Shown here: piece after piece, positions 42,101 through 54,000 of the stretch | How the letters are laid out: the number at the start of each line of letters is the position of its first letter | Numbering within the stretch: the first letter of the stretch is position 1 | Origin: Blastocladiella emersonii ATCC 22665 | Lineage: Eukaryota; Blastocladiomycota; Blastocladiomycetes; Blastocladiales; Blastocladiaceae | Reading direction: 5' to 3' | Assembly: GCA_025594325.1 (NCBI GenBank) | Contig: JANHCV010000003.1 | Span: 2,542,001 to 2,606,000 of the forward strand | DNA length: 64,000 bases | The notes under the pieces: generated by a model | Database searches by the model: none | The model's input: the letters and a program-made list of their open reading frames with translations, nothing else | Told to the model about the DNA's origin: nothing | Made by a program: the position numbers and the translations under genes

Positions 42101-43066
42101 CCACGCGGCGCGGCGGTCGTCGGCGACGCGCTCGAGGTAGACGAAGCGCAGGTAGCTCGAGAGGGCGGGGCTGGCCGAGAGCTGGGTGATGGACGCGTTG
42201 GTCATGGCGGGCAGCTGCGCGGCCGACGACCGCAGCAGCACGACGGGGGCCACGACGCGGCTCGACAGCTCGCCGGCCAGGCGGTCGCCGAGCTGGCCGC
42301 ACCGGTAGGTGAGCAGGGCGAGGGTGTTGTCGTCCTCGCCGCCGCGCAGGAGAAAGTGGATGAAGACGGCGAGCGTGATGGCGAGGGCGATCAGGGCGAC
42401 GGGGAGCACGGCGACGCAGGCGAGCGAGGGCGTCCCGCGGCCCGAGTAGATGGCGCGCGCGAGACGGTGCCACGGGCGCTGCCACGCGGGCAGGTCGGCC
42501 AGGTCCATGTAAGACGAGTCGGCCATGGACGAGGCCTTGGACGCAGCGAGAGGCACCGCACCGCCGAGGCCGCCGGTCGGGCTCTGCGGCGGCGGCAGCA
42601 GTGGTCCGCCAGCGTGGGCGACGCTGCGGTAGCGGTGCCGCTGCGCCTGGCCGCCCTCGGCCACGCCCGCGCTCGGCCCAGTGCCCGCGGAGACGAGCAG
42701 CGGGATGTCGGCGCCCCCAGCGCGCACGGCGTTGGGCGGCAGGGTGCTGAGGGCCCCGTCGGGCGATGCGGCGCGATGGCGGCGCGGCGGGCGAGTGCGC
42801 CCAGCAGGACCGGGAGCGCTGGCAGCGGTGTCGCGCGACGAGGTGCCGGCGGAGGCGGCCGAGTCGCCCGATACGGTGCGCGCGGCACTGGTGAGCGGGA
42901 ACGAGGCGTCGAGGGCGATCAGCGGCGCGTGGTCGTGGTCGGCGTCGTCGTTGGCGCGAGCCCGCGACGGTGCGGCGGCAGAGGGAGAGCCGAGCGGGAG
43001 CAGCGGCAGCGGCGGGAGCGTCTGGGCGCGCTTGTGCGGATGGCGGGAGCGGTCGCGCGGCGCCAT
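39144..43066 (-). CDS. Hybrid histidine-kinase-like protein C
   Basis: Exon 1 is 41762-43066 and exon 2 is 39144-41696, with a 65-bp intron (donor GTACGC, branch ACTGAC, acceptor CCATAG) inside the CHASE-like domain after GFN. The product is 1285 residues. It has a disordered N-terminus, TM1 (SLACVAVLPVALIALAITLA), CHASE-like (RAAWEAANNVTIFES, VVSLSYPYSASLTGWDL) and TM2 (NVAAPIITALVGFVLAVAVA). PAS (IMQVTPNPMILVNAKG) and HisKA (LLLYLAHELRNPVYVIQG, His ~784) follow. The ATPase-like domain (FDWSIPGQGAEFRLVGLQLA) has no N or G1 box. The receiver is complete (VEDN, VVMDLMMPVLDG, LTAN, TKPV). The intron found after TM2 in A, D and E is absent here. Probable role: membrane sensor feeding a Ypd1 relay; kinase activity is doubtful. 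Confidence 0.84.
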
Positions 43067-43858
43067 GGCGGCCCCTCGTCGAGGTCAACGAGCAATCAAT
43101 GTGCGAGGGTGCGATGTGCGATTGCGTTGCAGGAAGTGGGGGTTCGTGGTGGGCGACGGAGGGCGCGGATGGCAGGCAGCGGCGGCGGGTGGCAGCGGGC
43201 GGCAGCGGCGGCAGCGGCGGCAGCGGGAGCGAGGGACAGGGCGCGGGCGGCGATTAGCGAGCGAACGCAACGCGGGCCGCCAGCGCATGCCAACCCAAAC
43301 GATAACAACGCGCGGACGGCCCCCGAGTCGCGCGCGCCAAGCAGCCCGCGCCAGGCCGAGCGCGCCGCAGTGGGGCCGATGGCGGCGGTGCGGCGCGGCG
43401 CGATGCGTGCGGCGCAGACGGGCGCGGCGGTCGCGGCCCGCGGTCCACGCGACCGGGACGGGAAGGCGGGGCGGGGCGGGGCGGCGGGGCGGCGCGAGGT
43501 CGGCCGCGTCGGCGCGCTCGGCGGGTCTCCGATGCGCGACCTCGGCAGGGCGAGGCTCCTGCTCGAGCGCGAACGATCGACGCTGGTGAGTGATCGATCG
43601 GCTGCCGAGGGCCAAGTCATTGCTGGCGTTGCGCCACTGTTAATCCAACGCGCACACCGGTATTCTCAGGGGGCCATGCTCGAGCGAAGGCGCGGGAAGC
43701 CGTGGCTGCCTGGACGCCAGGCAAGTGATCGGACGTCAGACAAACCCAGCTCAGGTCGCAGCGCGCGCGGGAGACAGCGGCGCGGGAGACAGCGGCGAGA
43801 GGTGGTCAACAGGTACATTTCATTGCTAGTAAAAGAGGGTAGGTAACAAGCGCCGCCG
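43067..43858. promoter_or_regulatory. Upstream region of kinase C
   Basis: This 792-bp region lies between kinase C and the FAD synthase stop. It contains GGCAGCGGC-type repeats near 43190-43235 and a direct repeat GGCGCGGGAGACAGC (43766-43795). No gene was recognised. Confidence 0.35.
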
Positions 43859-44794
43859 TCACGCGGCGCCGTTGGCCGCCTTGGCTGGCGGCGCGGGCAA
43901 CCGGCCGGCGCGCTCGAGGCTGCCGTCGACAAGGCGCCACGCGGGCAGGAACTCGTCATCACGAACGCGCAGCGCCGGGTTGGGCACGGTGCGGTCGCGC
44001 GCGCCGAGCGACGTGTACCCGAGGTCGTACAGCGGGCAGTACTCGACGCGCAGCGCGAGCAGGAACAGCCAGATGTCGGCGAACCGCCAGTCGAGGATCG
44101 GGTTGACGCGCACCAGGTCGGGCCACCCCTTGTCCACGTCGCACGGCTGGAACGCCGCCAAATGTGCGCACCACGGGTCGGTCCGCCGCGTCCCGACGCA
44201 CACGGCGCGCGCCGCCGGGAACGCCGCGTGGAACGCCGCGAGCCCCGCCTGCATCGGGCCCGCCACCGTCACCATGTGCAGCCGGTACCGCGCCGCGCAC
44301 TTGGCCACAAACGCCGCCTCCTCGGGGAACCCGTTGGCCGGCGCCACGTGCACCGTGATCAGCTTGGTCGCCGCAGCGTCGGCGTCAACGCCCGCGAGCC
44401 GCGCGTGCCGGTGCAGCACCGCCGCCAGCATGTGCAGCAGCACCGTGCAGTCCTTGCCGCCGTTGAACGACATGCCGAGCTGCCGCGGCGGCGGCGCGTG
44501 ATACTCGAGCACCGCCGCCTCGAGCGTGGCGACTGCGCTGGTCACGATGGAGACGAGCCGCGCGCGTGCTGCGTCGGAGAGTTGGGAGGTTGCGGGCAGC
44601 GGGAGCGGTTGTGCAGGGTCGACGAGCCGCGTCGTGGCGACAAACTCGTACACGTCGCGCTCGACGGCCGCGAGGTCGAGTGGCGGGTACAGCGGGAGGT
44701 CCTCGGGGCCGCTCTCGGCGAGGGCCGCCAGCGCGGCGAACGCGTCGGCGTCGGTGCCGAGGTCGACGGCAGTCATGGGGCCGTTGGGTGTCAT
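43859..44794 (-). CDS. FAD1: FAD synthase (FMN adenylyltransferase)
   Basis: Single exon, 311 residues from ATG 44794 (MTPNGPMTAVDLG). The PAPS-reductase-like fold is visible: SFNGGKDCTVLLHML (nucleotide-binding loop), ITVHVAPANGFPEEAAFV, VGTRRTDPWC, VNPILDWRFADIWLFLL and YCPLYDLGYTSLG, ending in VPNPAL. These are the hallmark segments of eukaryotic FAD1, which adenylates FMN to FAD in the cytosol. The length matches fungal Fad1. An upstream in-frame ATG at 44908 lies within the short divergent promoter and is unlikely to be used. It is divergent from the ethanolamine/choline kinase gene, 303 bp apart. Confidence 0.92.
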   Translation of the reverse strand: MTPNGPMTAVDLGTDADAFAALAALAESGPEDLPLYPPLDLAAVERDVYEFVATTRLVDPAQPLPLPATSQLSDAARARLVSIVTSAVATLEAAVLEYHAPPPRQLGMSFNGGKDCTVLLHMLAAVLHRHARLAGVDADAAATKLITVHVAPANGFPEEAAFVAKCAARYRLHMVTVAGPMQAGLAAFHAAFPAARAVCVGTRRTDPWCAHLAAFQPCDVDKGWPDLVRVNPILDWRFADIWLFLLALRVEYCPLYDLGYTSLGARDRTVPNPALRVRDDEFLPAWRLVDGSLERAGRLPAPPAKAANGAA

Positions 44795-45097
44795 TGGTTC
44801 ACCGTCTAATACATGGGAGGAAGGAGGGCGGGAGAGTGAGCTGACAGATGGGCGTGGAAGCCCGATCGTCGCGTGACCGGCGCGCGCGGCAGCGTGGCGC
44901 GGAGACATTGCATCACTCTGCGTGGCGCATCAGGTGCGCGCACGTGCGCCGATCTTTCTCGCGCGTGGCGTCTCCGCTTGGCGTCTCCCCTTGGGTGCCG
45001 CGCCACAGCAGTCCCCGCTCTCCCTCCCTCGGCAACTCTGCACCGAACCTGCTACGCATCAACGAACTTCACACGCACGCACGCACGCACCCGAGTC
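44795..45097. promoter_or_regulatory. Divergent promoter, FAD1 / ethanolamine kinase
   Basis: 303-bp spacer. Two GGCGTCTCC sites lie at about 44967-44992. An ACGC tetranucleotide run (CACGCACGCACGCACGCAC) lies at about 45070-45090, just before the plus-strand ATG and probably in the leader. Confidence 0.4.
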
Positions 45098-46446
45098 ATG
45101 GCCTCCGACTCGACGACCATGACCTCGCGGCCCGCCCACCCGCCCCGCGCGCCCGCCGCCGCCGTCGTTGGCAAGCCCGACGTGCGCTTCCTCGACGTGA
45201 CCGTCGACGAGGCCGACCTCGACGGCTGGGCGCGCCGCCTGGGTGCCGACCTCGGCCTGGCCTCGGCTGCCGACGTGGCCGCTGCGCGCGTGACGCGGTG
45301 CAAGCAGGGCATCACCAACAAGCGTACGCCTGCTTGCTCCGACTTGCTGTGCCCGCGCGGCTGACCTCCTGCTCCAGTCCTCAAGGTGTCGCTGCCGAAC
45401 GGCACAAAGTACCTCGTGCGCGTGTACGGGCACGGCACGTCGGCGCTGATTGACCGTGACGCCGAGGTGCGCAACATGGCGTGGCTCGCGGCGCACGGCA
45501 TGGCCCCGCCGCTGCACGCCCGCTTCCGCAACGGCCTCGTCTACGGCTTCGTCCCCGGCGACGCCGCCCACCCCGAGGCCCTCGCCCACCCCGCCGTCTG
45601 GCCCGCCATTGCCCGCCACGTCGCCGAGTGGCACGCGCTGCCGCTCCCGCCCGCCGCCAAGGACGCCGGCTCCACGCTGTTCCCGACGCTCGACCGCTGG
45701 CTCGCCATGGGTACGCCTCGCGCTGCTTTACCCGCCGGGAACTGCTCGCTGACGCAGTGCTCTGCCCTCCTCCAGTGTATGAGTCGGCCGGCCCGTCCGC
45801 GACCCACTTCCACGGCATCGCCCTCGCCGACCTGACGGCGCAGCGCGACCTGCTCGCCGCGACGCTGCCCGCCACGCCCGTCGTCTTCGCCCACAACGAC
45901 CTGCTGTCGGGCAACATCATCCTGCAGCACGCCGACGACATTACGCCGCCGACCTCGCCCACCGTGACCACCTCGTCGGGCAACGACTCGGACGACCACA
46001 TCGAGACCGAGTCAGAGCTGCGCACCGTGGCGCGCGCCCGCTTCATCGACTACGAGTACGGAGGCGTCGGCTGCGCGGCCTTCGACATTGCAAATTCATT
46101 TTGCGAATGGGCCGGGTTCGACTGCGAGTACTACCGCTACCCGTCACTTGCAACGCAGCGCGCATGGCTGCGCGTGTACCTCGGCGCGTCGGCCACCGAC
46201 GCCGCCGTCGACGTGTGGCAGGCCGCCGTCGCCGAGTACACGCTCGCCGCGCACCTGTACTGGATCCTGTGGGCGCTCGTCCAGGCCACCGTGTCCGATA
46301 TCGACTTTGACTACGCCGCGTACGCCAACCTGCGCTGGGCCGAGTACCACCGCTGGGCCAAGACCAAGTGCCCGCCGCCTCCGCCATGTCGGCCCGCGTC
46401 GGCCGCGTCCGCGGCCTCGTCGGCGCTGGCCGAGGGCGCAGAGTAG
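45098..46446 (+). CDS. Ethanolamine/choline kinase
   Basis: Exons are 45098-45323, 45378-45710 and 45776-46446, with introns of 54 and 65 bp (donors GTACGC, acceptors CTCCAG). The product is 409 residues. Signatures are RVYGHGTSALIDRDAEVRNM (Lys/Arg nucleotide-positioning region), VFAHNDLLSGNIIL (Brenner phosphotransferase motif), RFIDYEYGGVGCAAFDIANS (choline-kinase motif) and YWILWALVQATVSDIDFDY. The AFDIANSFCEWAGFDCEYY segment is closer to ethanolamine kinases than to choline kinases. It catalyses the first step of the Kennedy pathway in the cytosol. A Ser/Thr/Asp-rich insert separates the two catalytic motifs. The C-terminus is Pro/Ala/Ser-rich. Confidence 0.9.
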
Positions 46447-46521
46447 GAACGATTTGATAGACATGTAACTGACTTATACATTTGCCTTCAAAACTGCTCG
46501 AACAATAACGGTTTCTCCACT

Positions 46522-49500
46522 CTACGCGACGTACACGCGCGCCTGCGCAATCACCCGGTGCCCGGTGAGGTCGACGAGCCCCGGGAACACGGTCCACGCG
46601 ACCTCGGCCGTCGCCGCGCCGCTACCACCGCCCTTCGCGCCGCCGCCCTTCATCCCCGTAGTGTCGTGGACGCTGGGCCCGCCGACGACGATCATGAGCG
46701 CGTCGCGCACGGGACACCCAGCCTGCGGGACGACGAGCGCCGCGTACGCGCGCGCCGCCTTGATCCGGTACCACCGCACCGCCTGCGTCCACAGAAACTC
46801 GTCCCAGTCGATGCCGCCGCTCGCGAACGCCGCAGGGAACACGCGGGACAGGTCTTGCCGGAACTGCGCCGCGCCGACGCGCGCGACGAGCGCGAGCGCC
46901 GCAACCGGGTCGTCGCGTGCGTACTGCTGCGGCGGGTGGCCGCCCAGCGCGCCGGGTGCGAGCGCGGGCGAGGAGGAGGCGGCCGCCACCGCGTGCATCC
47001 CGGCGGGCCGCATCACGTCGCGCGCGCGCACGTCCCTTGCGACCGCGGCGATATCGGCAAACAGGTGCGCGAGGTGTTTCGGCTTGGGCGCGGCGCGGCT
47101 TCCGTCGCGACTCACGACAAACAGCGCCGGGTGGACCACCGCGTCGAGGAACTTGCGCAGCAGGCCCGTCAGCTGGTGCAGGACCTGCGCGCGGTGCCGG
47201 CGCGCCGACGCGAGCCCGTCGACGGCGTGCAGCGACGCCGAGGCCATGACCGGGGACGCCGTTGGGTCGGTCGGGGTGAGCGGTTCCGGGGCGGCTGTCG
47301 ACGAGTTGGAGACCGCAACGGCGTGCGCGGCGACCGTGCTCAGGTCCACGAACATGGCGTACCAGTCGTCGAGCACGCCCGCGAGCGCGACCTCGGGGTC
47401 CGCGTCCGGCGACGAGTACGACGGGAACACGGACGCGAGGTCGTCCTCCTCGTTCGTCGCCATTGCGTGGTTTGCCGTGTGCGCGGGCGCGGGGTGATGG
47501 TGCTTGCGCCGCGCGGCCGTGGCCGTGGGCCGCAGCCCGAACGACGACAGCGTGACCGAGCAGCCCGCGAGATCGAGCGGCGCGGGTTTCGGGCGCCGCT
47601 GCGACCCGGCGCGCGTCAGCGACAGCGCGAGCGACGCGACGGGCGTGGTTGAGCCGTACTCGTGGTGTTGATGAGCAGGCACGTCGCGCTGCGTGCGGCT
47701 CGTGGTCGCAGCAGCTGCGGCGGCGGCAGCCCGGTACTTGCTCCCCGACAGCGACCGGCGGAGCCCGTGCACGGCGCCGGCGACGACGCGCAGCGCGCCC
47801 GAGGACTCGGTGCTCGCCCGCGGCATCGTCGCCGGAGTCACGAGCGCGGGGGCGGCGACGCGCGTGTCGAGCGACAGGGACACCTCGCTCTCGCGCAGCG
47901 CGGCCGGGACCAGGTACATGCTCTCCTCGGACCCGGGCGGGATCAGCAGCGAGTCGTGCGACGGGCGCTTGCGCGCCTTGGCCGCACCAAGCTCGCGCGC
48001 GGGCTCGAGGGCGTCGAGGTGCGGGCGCGGGGACATGTTGCCGTCGCCGGCGCGCAGCGACGCGTCTGACGGTGCCACGACGCCGTGGATCGGGAGCGAA
48101 AGGGCGCTCCCGCTGGCGAGCCGCTCGCGCGAAATGGACGCGACCTCGGCGCCGCCGTCCTCGTGGTCGTTCATGGGCAGCGTGTGCTGGCCGAGGGCCG
48201 CGGCGGCCGACGATGAGGCCGACGGCGTGCTGCGGAAGCTGATGGCGTACTGCGGGGCGGCCGTCGTCGTGGACGCGGTCGCGAGCGAGGCGGTCGCCGA
48301 GTCTGTCTTCTTGCCGTGACGTACCGCGGGCGACACGTCGGCCGCGCGCGCGTGCTTCGACGGCGCCATCAGGCTGCTGCCGTCGTTGGACCACGACGTG
48401 ACCCAGGGGCTCGCGGGCGCGGTCCCGTTGACGGGCGTGTCGCACGGTGTCGCCGCCGAGTCGCAGGAGGCCGTCGAAGAGGAGGCAAAGTAGAGGCCCT
48501 TGCCCGGCAGCAGCGTGCCGCTGGTCCCCGTGCCCGTGCTGCTGGTCGGGCTCGCGGTCATGGCGCGGTGCGTAGTGCGGCGCGCAACGTCGGGCGACGC
48601 AGCAGCGGCGGTGGTGGCGAGGAGCGGGCCAAGCGACGCGTCGCTGGTGGCGCCGTCGCGGACCGTGTACAGGTGGGCGACGGAGCCGGGCGAAGCGGGC
48701 GAGCCAGCACGAATGATGGCCGAGGTGGCGGCGAGTGGCGACGGGACCGGGGTCTCGCACGGACCGGCCCAGCCGGAGGGCGCGCTGGCGCCGGTCGGCG
48801 AGGTGCGGGCGAAGGTGGAGCCCGGAGCGAGGACGAGGTGGTCGCGGGACGGCACCTTGCGCGCGCGGCCGACCATCTCCTGGCGGCGGTCGTAGCGGCG
48901 CTTGCGGTTGCGACGGCGGCGGAGCAGGAGGAGGGCGGCGATGCACAGGGCGAGCAGGGCGAGGGCGCCGAGGACGGGGCCGACAATGAGCCAGGTGCGC
49001 GAGGCGGTCAAGTCCGAGGACGAGTCGTCGTCGGGGACGCTAGCACCCGTGGTCGCGGCGGTGCCCGCGCCCGTCGGGCTCGCAGGCGAGGAGCCGTTCT
49101 TGCCGCTGCCGGCGGCCGAGGCGACGGTGACGCGGCCGGTGCAGGCGATGGGGCCGACGATGCTCGAGTCGGGGCGGTTGAGGGTGACGCAGGCGGCGGG
49201 GTTGTCGTTGAAGCAGCCAATGACGGCGCCGGTGCGCGGGTCGGCGTCGGCGGCGGCGACGACCTCGTTGATACGCAGGCCTGATGGATGGCGCGGAGTA
49301 AGTCTCGATGACCATGCCACACGATCAAGCGGATGATGAGTACAGTACCAGCAGGAAGGCCCTGGAAGGCGGCGTCGCCGGGCGGGCCCGAGCAGCCGGG
49401 GTCGCAGGCGCTGACCGAAGCGCCGAGGGCGGCGGTACCGCGGGCGCGCACGTCGTCGACGAGGTCCGAGTGGATGACGAGGGTGCCCGAGGAACAGAGC

Positions 49501-49787
49501 AGGGCCACGTCCCGCAGCGGGGCGTTGTCCTTGCCGACGGTGGTGAAGGGGTAGACGACGCAGCCGCGGATCGGGGCGGGGGCGCGCGGGTTGATGATCA
49601 GGTTGTCGATGGCGGTGCGGACGCCGGCGGGCAGGCGCAGCCAGTTGGCGGACGAGCGCCAGGCGGCGGCGTTGTGGGTCGGGCGGTACGACGGCATGGC
49701 GGCGCACGCGCCGAGCGGGAAGACGACGTCGGCGCCGGCGGGGGCGGCGGTCGCGGACGCGCGGGTCGACGAGGCGGTCGCGCTCAT
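46522..49787 (-). CDS. Unknown single-pass membrane protein
   Basis: Exon 1 is 49349-49787 and exon 2 is 46522-49280, with a 68-bp intron (donor GTACTG, acceptor CATCAG). The product is 1065 residues. About 255 N-terminal residues contain scattered cysteines (CSSG, CDPGCSG, GCFNDNPAACVTL) and end in a Ser/Thr/Gly stalk. One strong membrane helix follows (WLIVGPVLGALALLALCIAA) with a basic stop-transfer LLLLRRRRNRKRRYDRR. The ~770-residue cytoplasmic part is Ser/Ala-rich with two ordered-looking helical areas near the C-terminus (DDWYAMFVDLSTVAAHAVAV, IDWDEFLWTQAVRWYRIKAA). I do not recognise it. No classical signal peptide is seen at ATG 49787; ATG 49910 is an alternative. It sits at the centre of the kinase cluster. 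Surface receptor or adhesin is a guess. Confidence 0.6.
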
Positions 49788-51098
49788 GGCGGCAATGAGT
49801 GTGCGGTGCAGATGCAAGGGACGGCCGCGGCGGGAGAGCGATGGCTGGAGAGCAAGAGCGAGAACTCTATCGAGTCGAGATGGCGTCGCCGTCGAGTCGC
49901 CGCTGCTCACGAGTGGGTGGGCGCAGCGGCGAGGTGGGCGCGGGAAGCTGCCCGGCAGAGCAGGTCGGCGGGCAGAGGGCGATCGCAGCGGCCGAAGCAG
50001 CGAGGCAGCGGGTGGCGGTCGAGCAGAGCGGAGAGGAGGTCGGGACGGGACGGCACGCGCGTCGCTGCAGGGACGGACAGTCTAGGGCGGCGCGGCGAGT
50101 GCAGCGACTCTACTCCATGTACATGTGCGAATCCACGATCAACGGGAGCGGGCGACGTCGGCCGGGTGGCAACCGAAAACTCAAACGGCTACACCGCACA
50201 CGTGACGCGATGGCAGGGCTCGACATGGCAGCTGCCACACCGCAGGCACACCCCATTGCCGCTCGGAGGGGCGCAGAGGTTCACCGCGACGATGAGGTCG
50301 ATCACTGACACGGCGAGGCACGCGCTCTTGCACATGCGCCGTGGTGGCCGTGTCTGCGCCGCCGTATCGCATCGGGGAGCGAGTCGGTGAGCAGGCGAGC
50401 CGGGCGTGCATGTGCCTTGAGCGAGAAAAGAGAAGAGGGAAATTGGGCGTGGCCTTGCGGGCAGCGAGCAGTGGCGACCGCGATAAGGGGGGCAACGGGG
50501 GCGGCGGCAGCGGCGCGGTCGGCCGATCAGATCGCGGCGTGGCGCCGAACGCCCGATCGCGGCCGGCGCGTCGGCGGGTTGCCTCGCGCTGTGCGCCGCG
50601 GCCTCGCGCTCGACACGGCCACCCGCCCGGGCCGACCAGCTCCGCTCACATGGGCCAAATGAGTGGCGGGTCCGCGCTGCTCCCGCGCTCGCGCGCGCGT
50701 CCGGCCGGCTGCCTGGGGGCCGGGCAAGGCGGCGCCCTCCAGGGCGCCCTCCCCTGAGCGTGCCAGGAAGCCCCAAACCGATGATTCGGCCCTCGGTGCG
50801 CGACGCGACTGCAGTCGCATTGCAGTCGCATTCCTTCCCACGCACCAGGTCGATCCGCGGCGATCGGGCGCGCCCGCCGCTCGCCTGTCAGTGCAGCACG
50901 GCGAGTGGTGCGGACAGGAAGGCGACGGAACGGACAGCGCAGCTCGAGGCGCTGCCGAATCCGTGCGCTCCGCTGCCCCAACCCACCCCCCACCGATACG
51001 CGACGCACTTCTTTCGCAACTTGCTGCAACTTGCTCTCGGCGCGGGCGCCGTTCTCCACCTGCCCGCCGTCGCCGCCCCCGCGGCCTCCCGCCCCGCC
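49788..51098. promoter_or_regulatory. Divergent region between membrane protein and kinase D
   Basis: This 1311-bp region holds GC-rich frames on both strands that look compositional. Near the kinase D start the sequence becomes leader-like, with repeats of CGCAACTTGCTGCAACTTGC around 51015-51035. No tRNA or other RNA gene was recognised. Confidence 0.35.
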
Positions 51099-54000
51099 AT
51101 GCCGTCCCCACCGCGGCTGCCGCTGCCGCTGGCCCGCGCGAGCACCCACTCGTCGTCTTCCCCGCCACCACCGCGCCCGTGCCGCCACCCCCTCGACCGC
51201 TGCTGGTGCCCCGGACCCGGCCGCCGCAGCAGCAGCACTGCGTCGCGCTCGCGCTCGCGCTCCCGCATCCGCGTCGACGCCGCTGCCGTCGCAACCACCG
51301 CCCCGCCCGCCGGCACCCACTTTATCGCTGTCGGCGGCAGCACCGGCAGCACCGGCAGTAGCCATCGGGACCATACTCGCCCGACTGGTCCAATCCAGCG
51401 GCCCGCGCGACGATCCTCCTCCGATGGCGACTGCAGCGGCAGCAGCAAGGGCGCCGCCGTGAGCCCGCGCCGGCTGCGCGTCCTCCGCCTCGCCTCGCTG
51501 TACGGGCCCGCGCTGCTGGTCCTCCTCATCGCCGCCGCCGCCACCATCCTCGCCCACCGCTCCGTGCGCTACGTCGAGTGGAAGAAGTTTGTCTCGGCCG
51601 TCGGCACCCGCTGCTCGATCCAGGCCAGCAAGTTCGAGTCCGAGCTCAACGGCCGCCTGCTGACCCCGACCCGCGCCATGGCCGCCTTCGTCGCCGGCCG
51701 CGCCGCACCCGTCGGCGACGACGTCCTCGCCCGCCTGTGCAGGGCCACCAACTTCTCCTCGCTCAACCGCGCCCTCGTCGCCGAGCGCGTGCCCGACGCT
51801 GACCGCGCCGCCTGGGAGCAGCGCACCGGCATCACCATCAAGGAAATCGACCTCTTTGGCGACCCGCAGTCGGGCGTCCGCGTCTCGCAGTTCCGCCCGC
51901 GCCCGCCCGGCAGCCGGCCCGAGTACTGGCCGGGCATCGCCACCGCGCCCAAGAACACGTCGATCCTCGGCCTCGACGTCAACGATGGCGTCCGCGCCCC
52001 CGCCTTCCTCGCCGCCGCCTACCGCACCAGCGCCGACGGCGCCCTGTCCAACGCCTTCCCGCTCGTCGCCGCCGCCACCGAGCCCGACGATCCCGCCGGG
52101 TCCTACTCGTATGGCATCGTCTACTACGCGCCGAGCTTCGACGTGCCCACCAACGCGTCGGGCACCCCCGGCAATACCACCTACGTCGTGTCGCTCGCTT
52201 TCAACCTGCGCCGCTTCATGGACACGGCCATCTGCCCGCCCTCGGTCGCCAGCTACATGCGCTACACGCTCTACGTCAACAACACGGTCGCCTACGTGTC
52301 GCCGTCGTTCCCGACCGACGGCGCCCCCACGGGGCTCGCCGTCCGCCGCAGACTCACCCTCGGCGGCCAGCCCATCATGCTCCTGTGCCAGCCCACGGCG
52401 CCCTCGGCCGCGCTCTACCTCACCATGTGGCAGATCTACGCCCCCATCATCGCCGCCGTCGCCGGCGCCCTCCTCACCTTCACCGTCTACCGCCTCACGC
52501 GCCGCTTCCAGTGGTCGCGCAAGGTTCGTTTCCTCTTGTGTGGCTACTGCTGCCATGACACTCGCTAAACCAAGACTTGTGTGTAGGTCGAGGACCTCCT
52601 CGGCAGCTGGCGCAGCTACTCGCAGGCCGTCATCCAGGCCAACCCAAACGGCATGATCCTCGTCGACCACGCCGGCATGGTCACGGGCGTGAACGAGCCG
52701 CTCATGATGCTCGCCGGACACAACTGCACGTCGATCCAGTCCGTGTTCCAGATCACGGACCTGCTCAAGCTCATCCCGCCCCCGGACGGCGACCGCCGTC
52801 ACCGTGAGCGTGAGCATGAGCGGAACCAGGCCGCCGCCGACGACCACGACCACCGTGACGGCACTTGCGAAACGGACGCCCTGCTCGGCTCGCCGCCCCG
52901 CCCGCCCCGCAGCCGGTCCCAACACCACTACCGCCACGCGAACACGGACGCGCACCACCGGCGCCGCCGCCGCCAGTCGCCGTCGCCCGAGTGGACCCGC
53001 AACCCGCGCGTGCACCAGCAGCTGCTCCTCGCGCCGGGCCGCCGCGAGGCCCAGCTCCTCGGCCCGCACGGCGCCCTCACCGACGTGGTCGTGAGCGTGT
53101 CGGAGCCGACGGACGACCCGGAGGTCAGCCAGGTGCTCGTGCTCACGGACCTGACGGAGCAGCGCGCGCGCGACCGCCAGCTCAACGAGCTCCTCGAGGA
53201 GACCAAGTCGCTCAACCAGCGCCAGCGCCGCCTGCTGCTGTTCCTCGCACACGAGCTGCGCAACCCCGTCTACGTGATCCAGGGCACCATGCAGGCCGTC
53301 GAGTCCGACGTCGACCGGTCCGCGGTCCTCGCCGCCGCCGAGCACATGCGCGCGCTCCTCGAGGGCGTCGTCGAGTACATGGGCGCGGCCGACGGCAACG
53401 ACGGTGACGCGGCCGAGGTCAGCGAGTCGGCCGAGGGTGGGTGGTACCACGTCGACGTCGCGGCCGAGAGCCTGCACGACCTGCCCGCGTGTCCACTCGC
53501 TGCGCCACCACCCGCGGCCGCAACATCGCCCGCCTGCGTGTGCGTGTCGCCCCTTACGCGGCGCGCGCTCGCCAAGATCGCCGTCGTCGGGCGCACGATC
53601 CCGGGCACCGCGGCCAACGGGTGGAGCGTGCTCGACTCCCCGCCGCCGGCACGCGCCGAGGTCCGCCTGTGGCTCCCGCCGACGCTCGCGCCGCACGAGG
53701 TCAAGGCGCTGACCACGCGGTTCGACTGGTCAGTCCCTGGCCAGGGCGCCGAGTTCCGCCTCCTCGGGCTGCAGGTCGCGGCGCTCCGCCGACTCGTCGA
53801 GCGCGCCGGCGGCAGCGTCAGCGTGGCCCGGTGCGCGCCGTCCGAGCCGGGCTCCGGGTACGTGCTCGCGGTATGCGTCCCCGTCCGCGCGTGCCCCGCG
53901 CCGCCCGGCGCCCCGTGCCCGCTGCAGTCCATCAAGCCGCCAGCGCCGACGCGCGATGCGTGGCCAGCAACCGCACCGACGTCGCCCGTGCCCTCGCGGC

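Noticed and set aside
50646..53696. Open frame of ~1000 codons on the minus strand
   Set aside because: It is antisense to kinase-like gene D, whose plus-strand frame has clear PAS, HisKA and receiver motifs. The minus frame is Arg/Ala/Gly-rich without domains, an effect of high GC.
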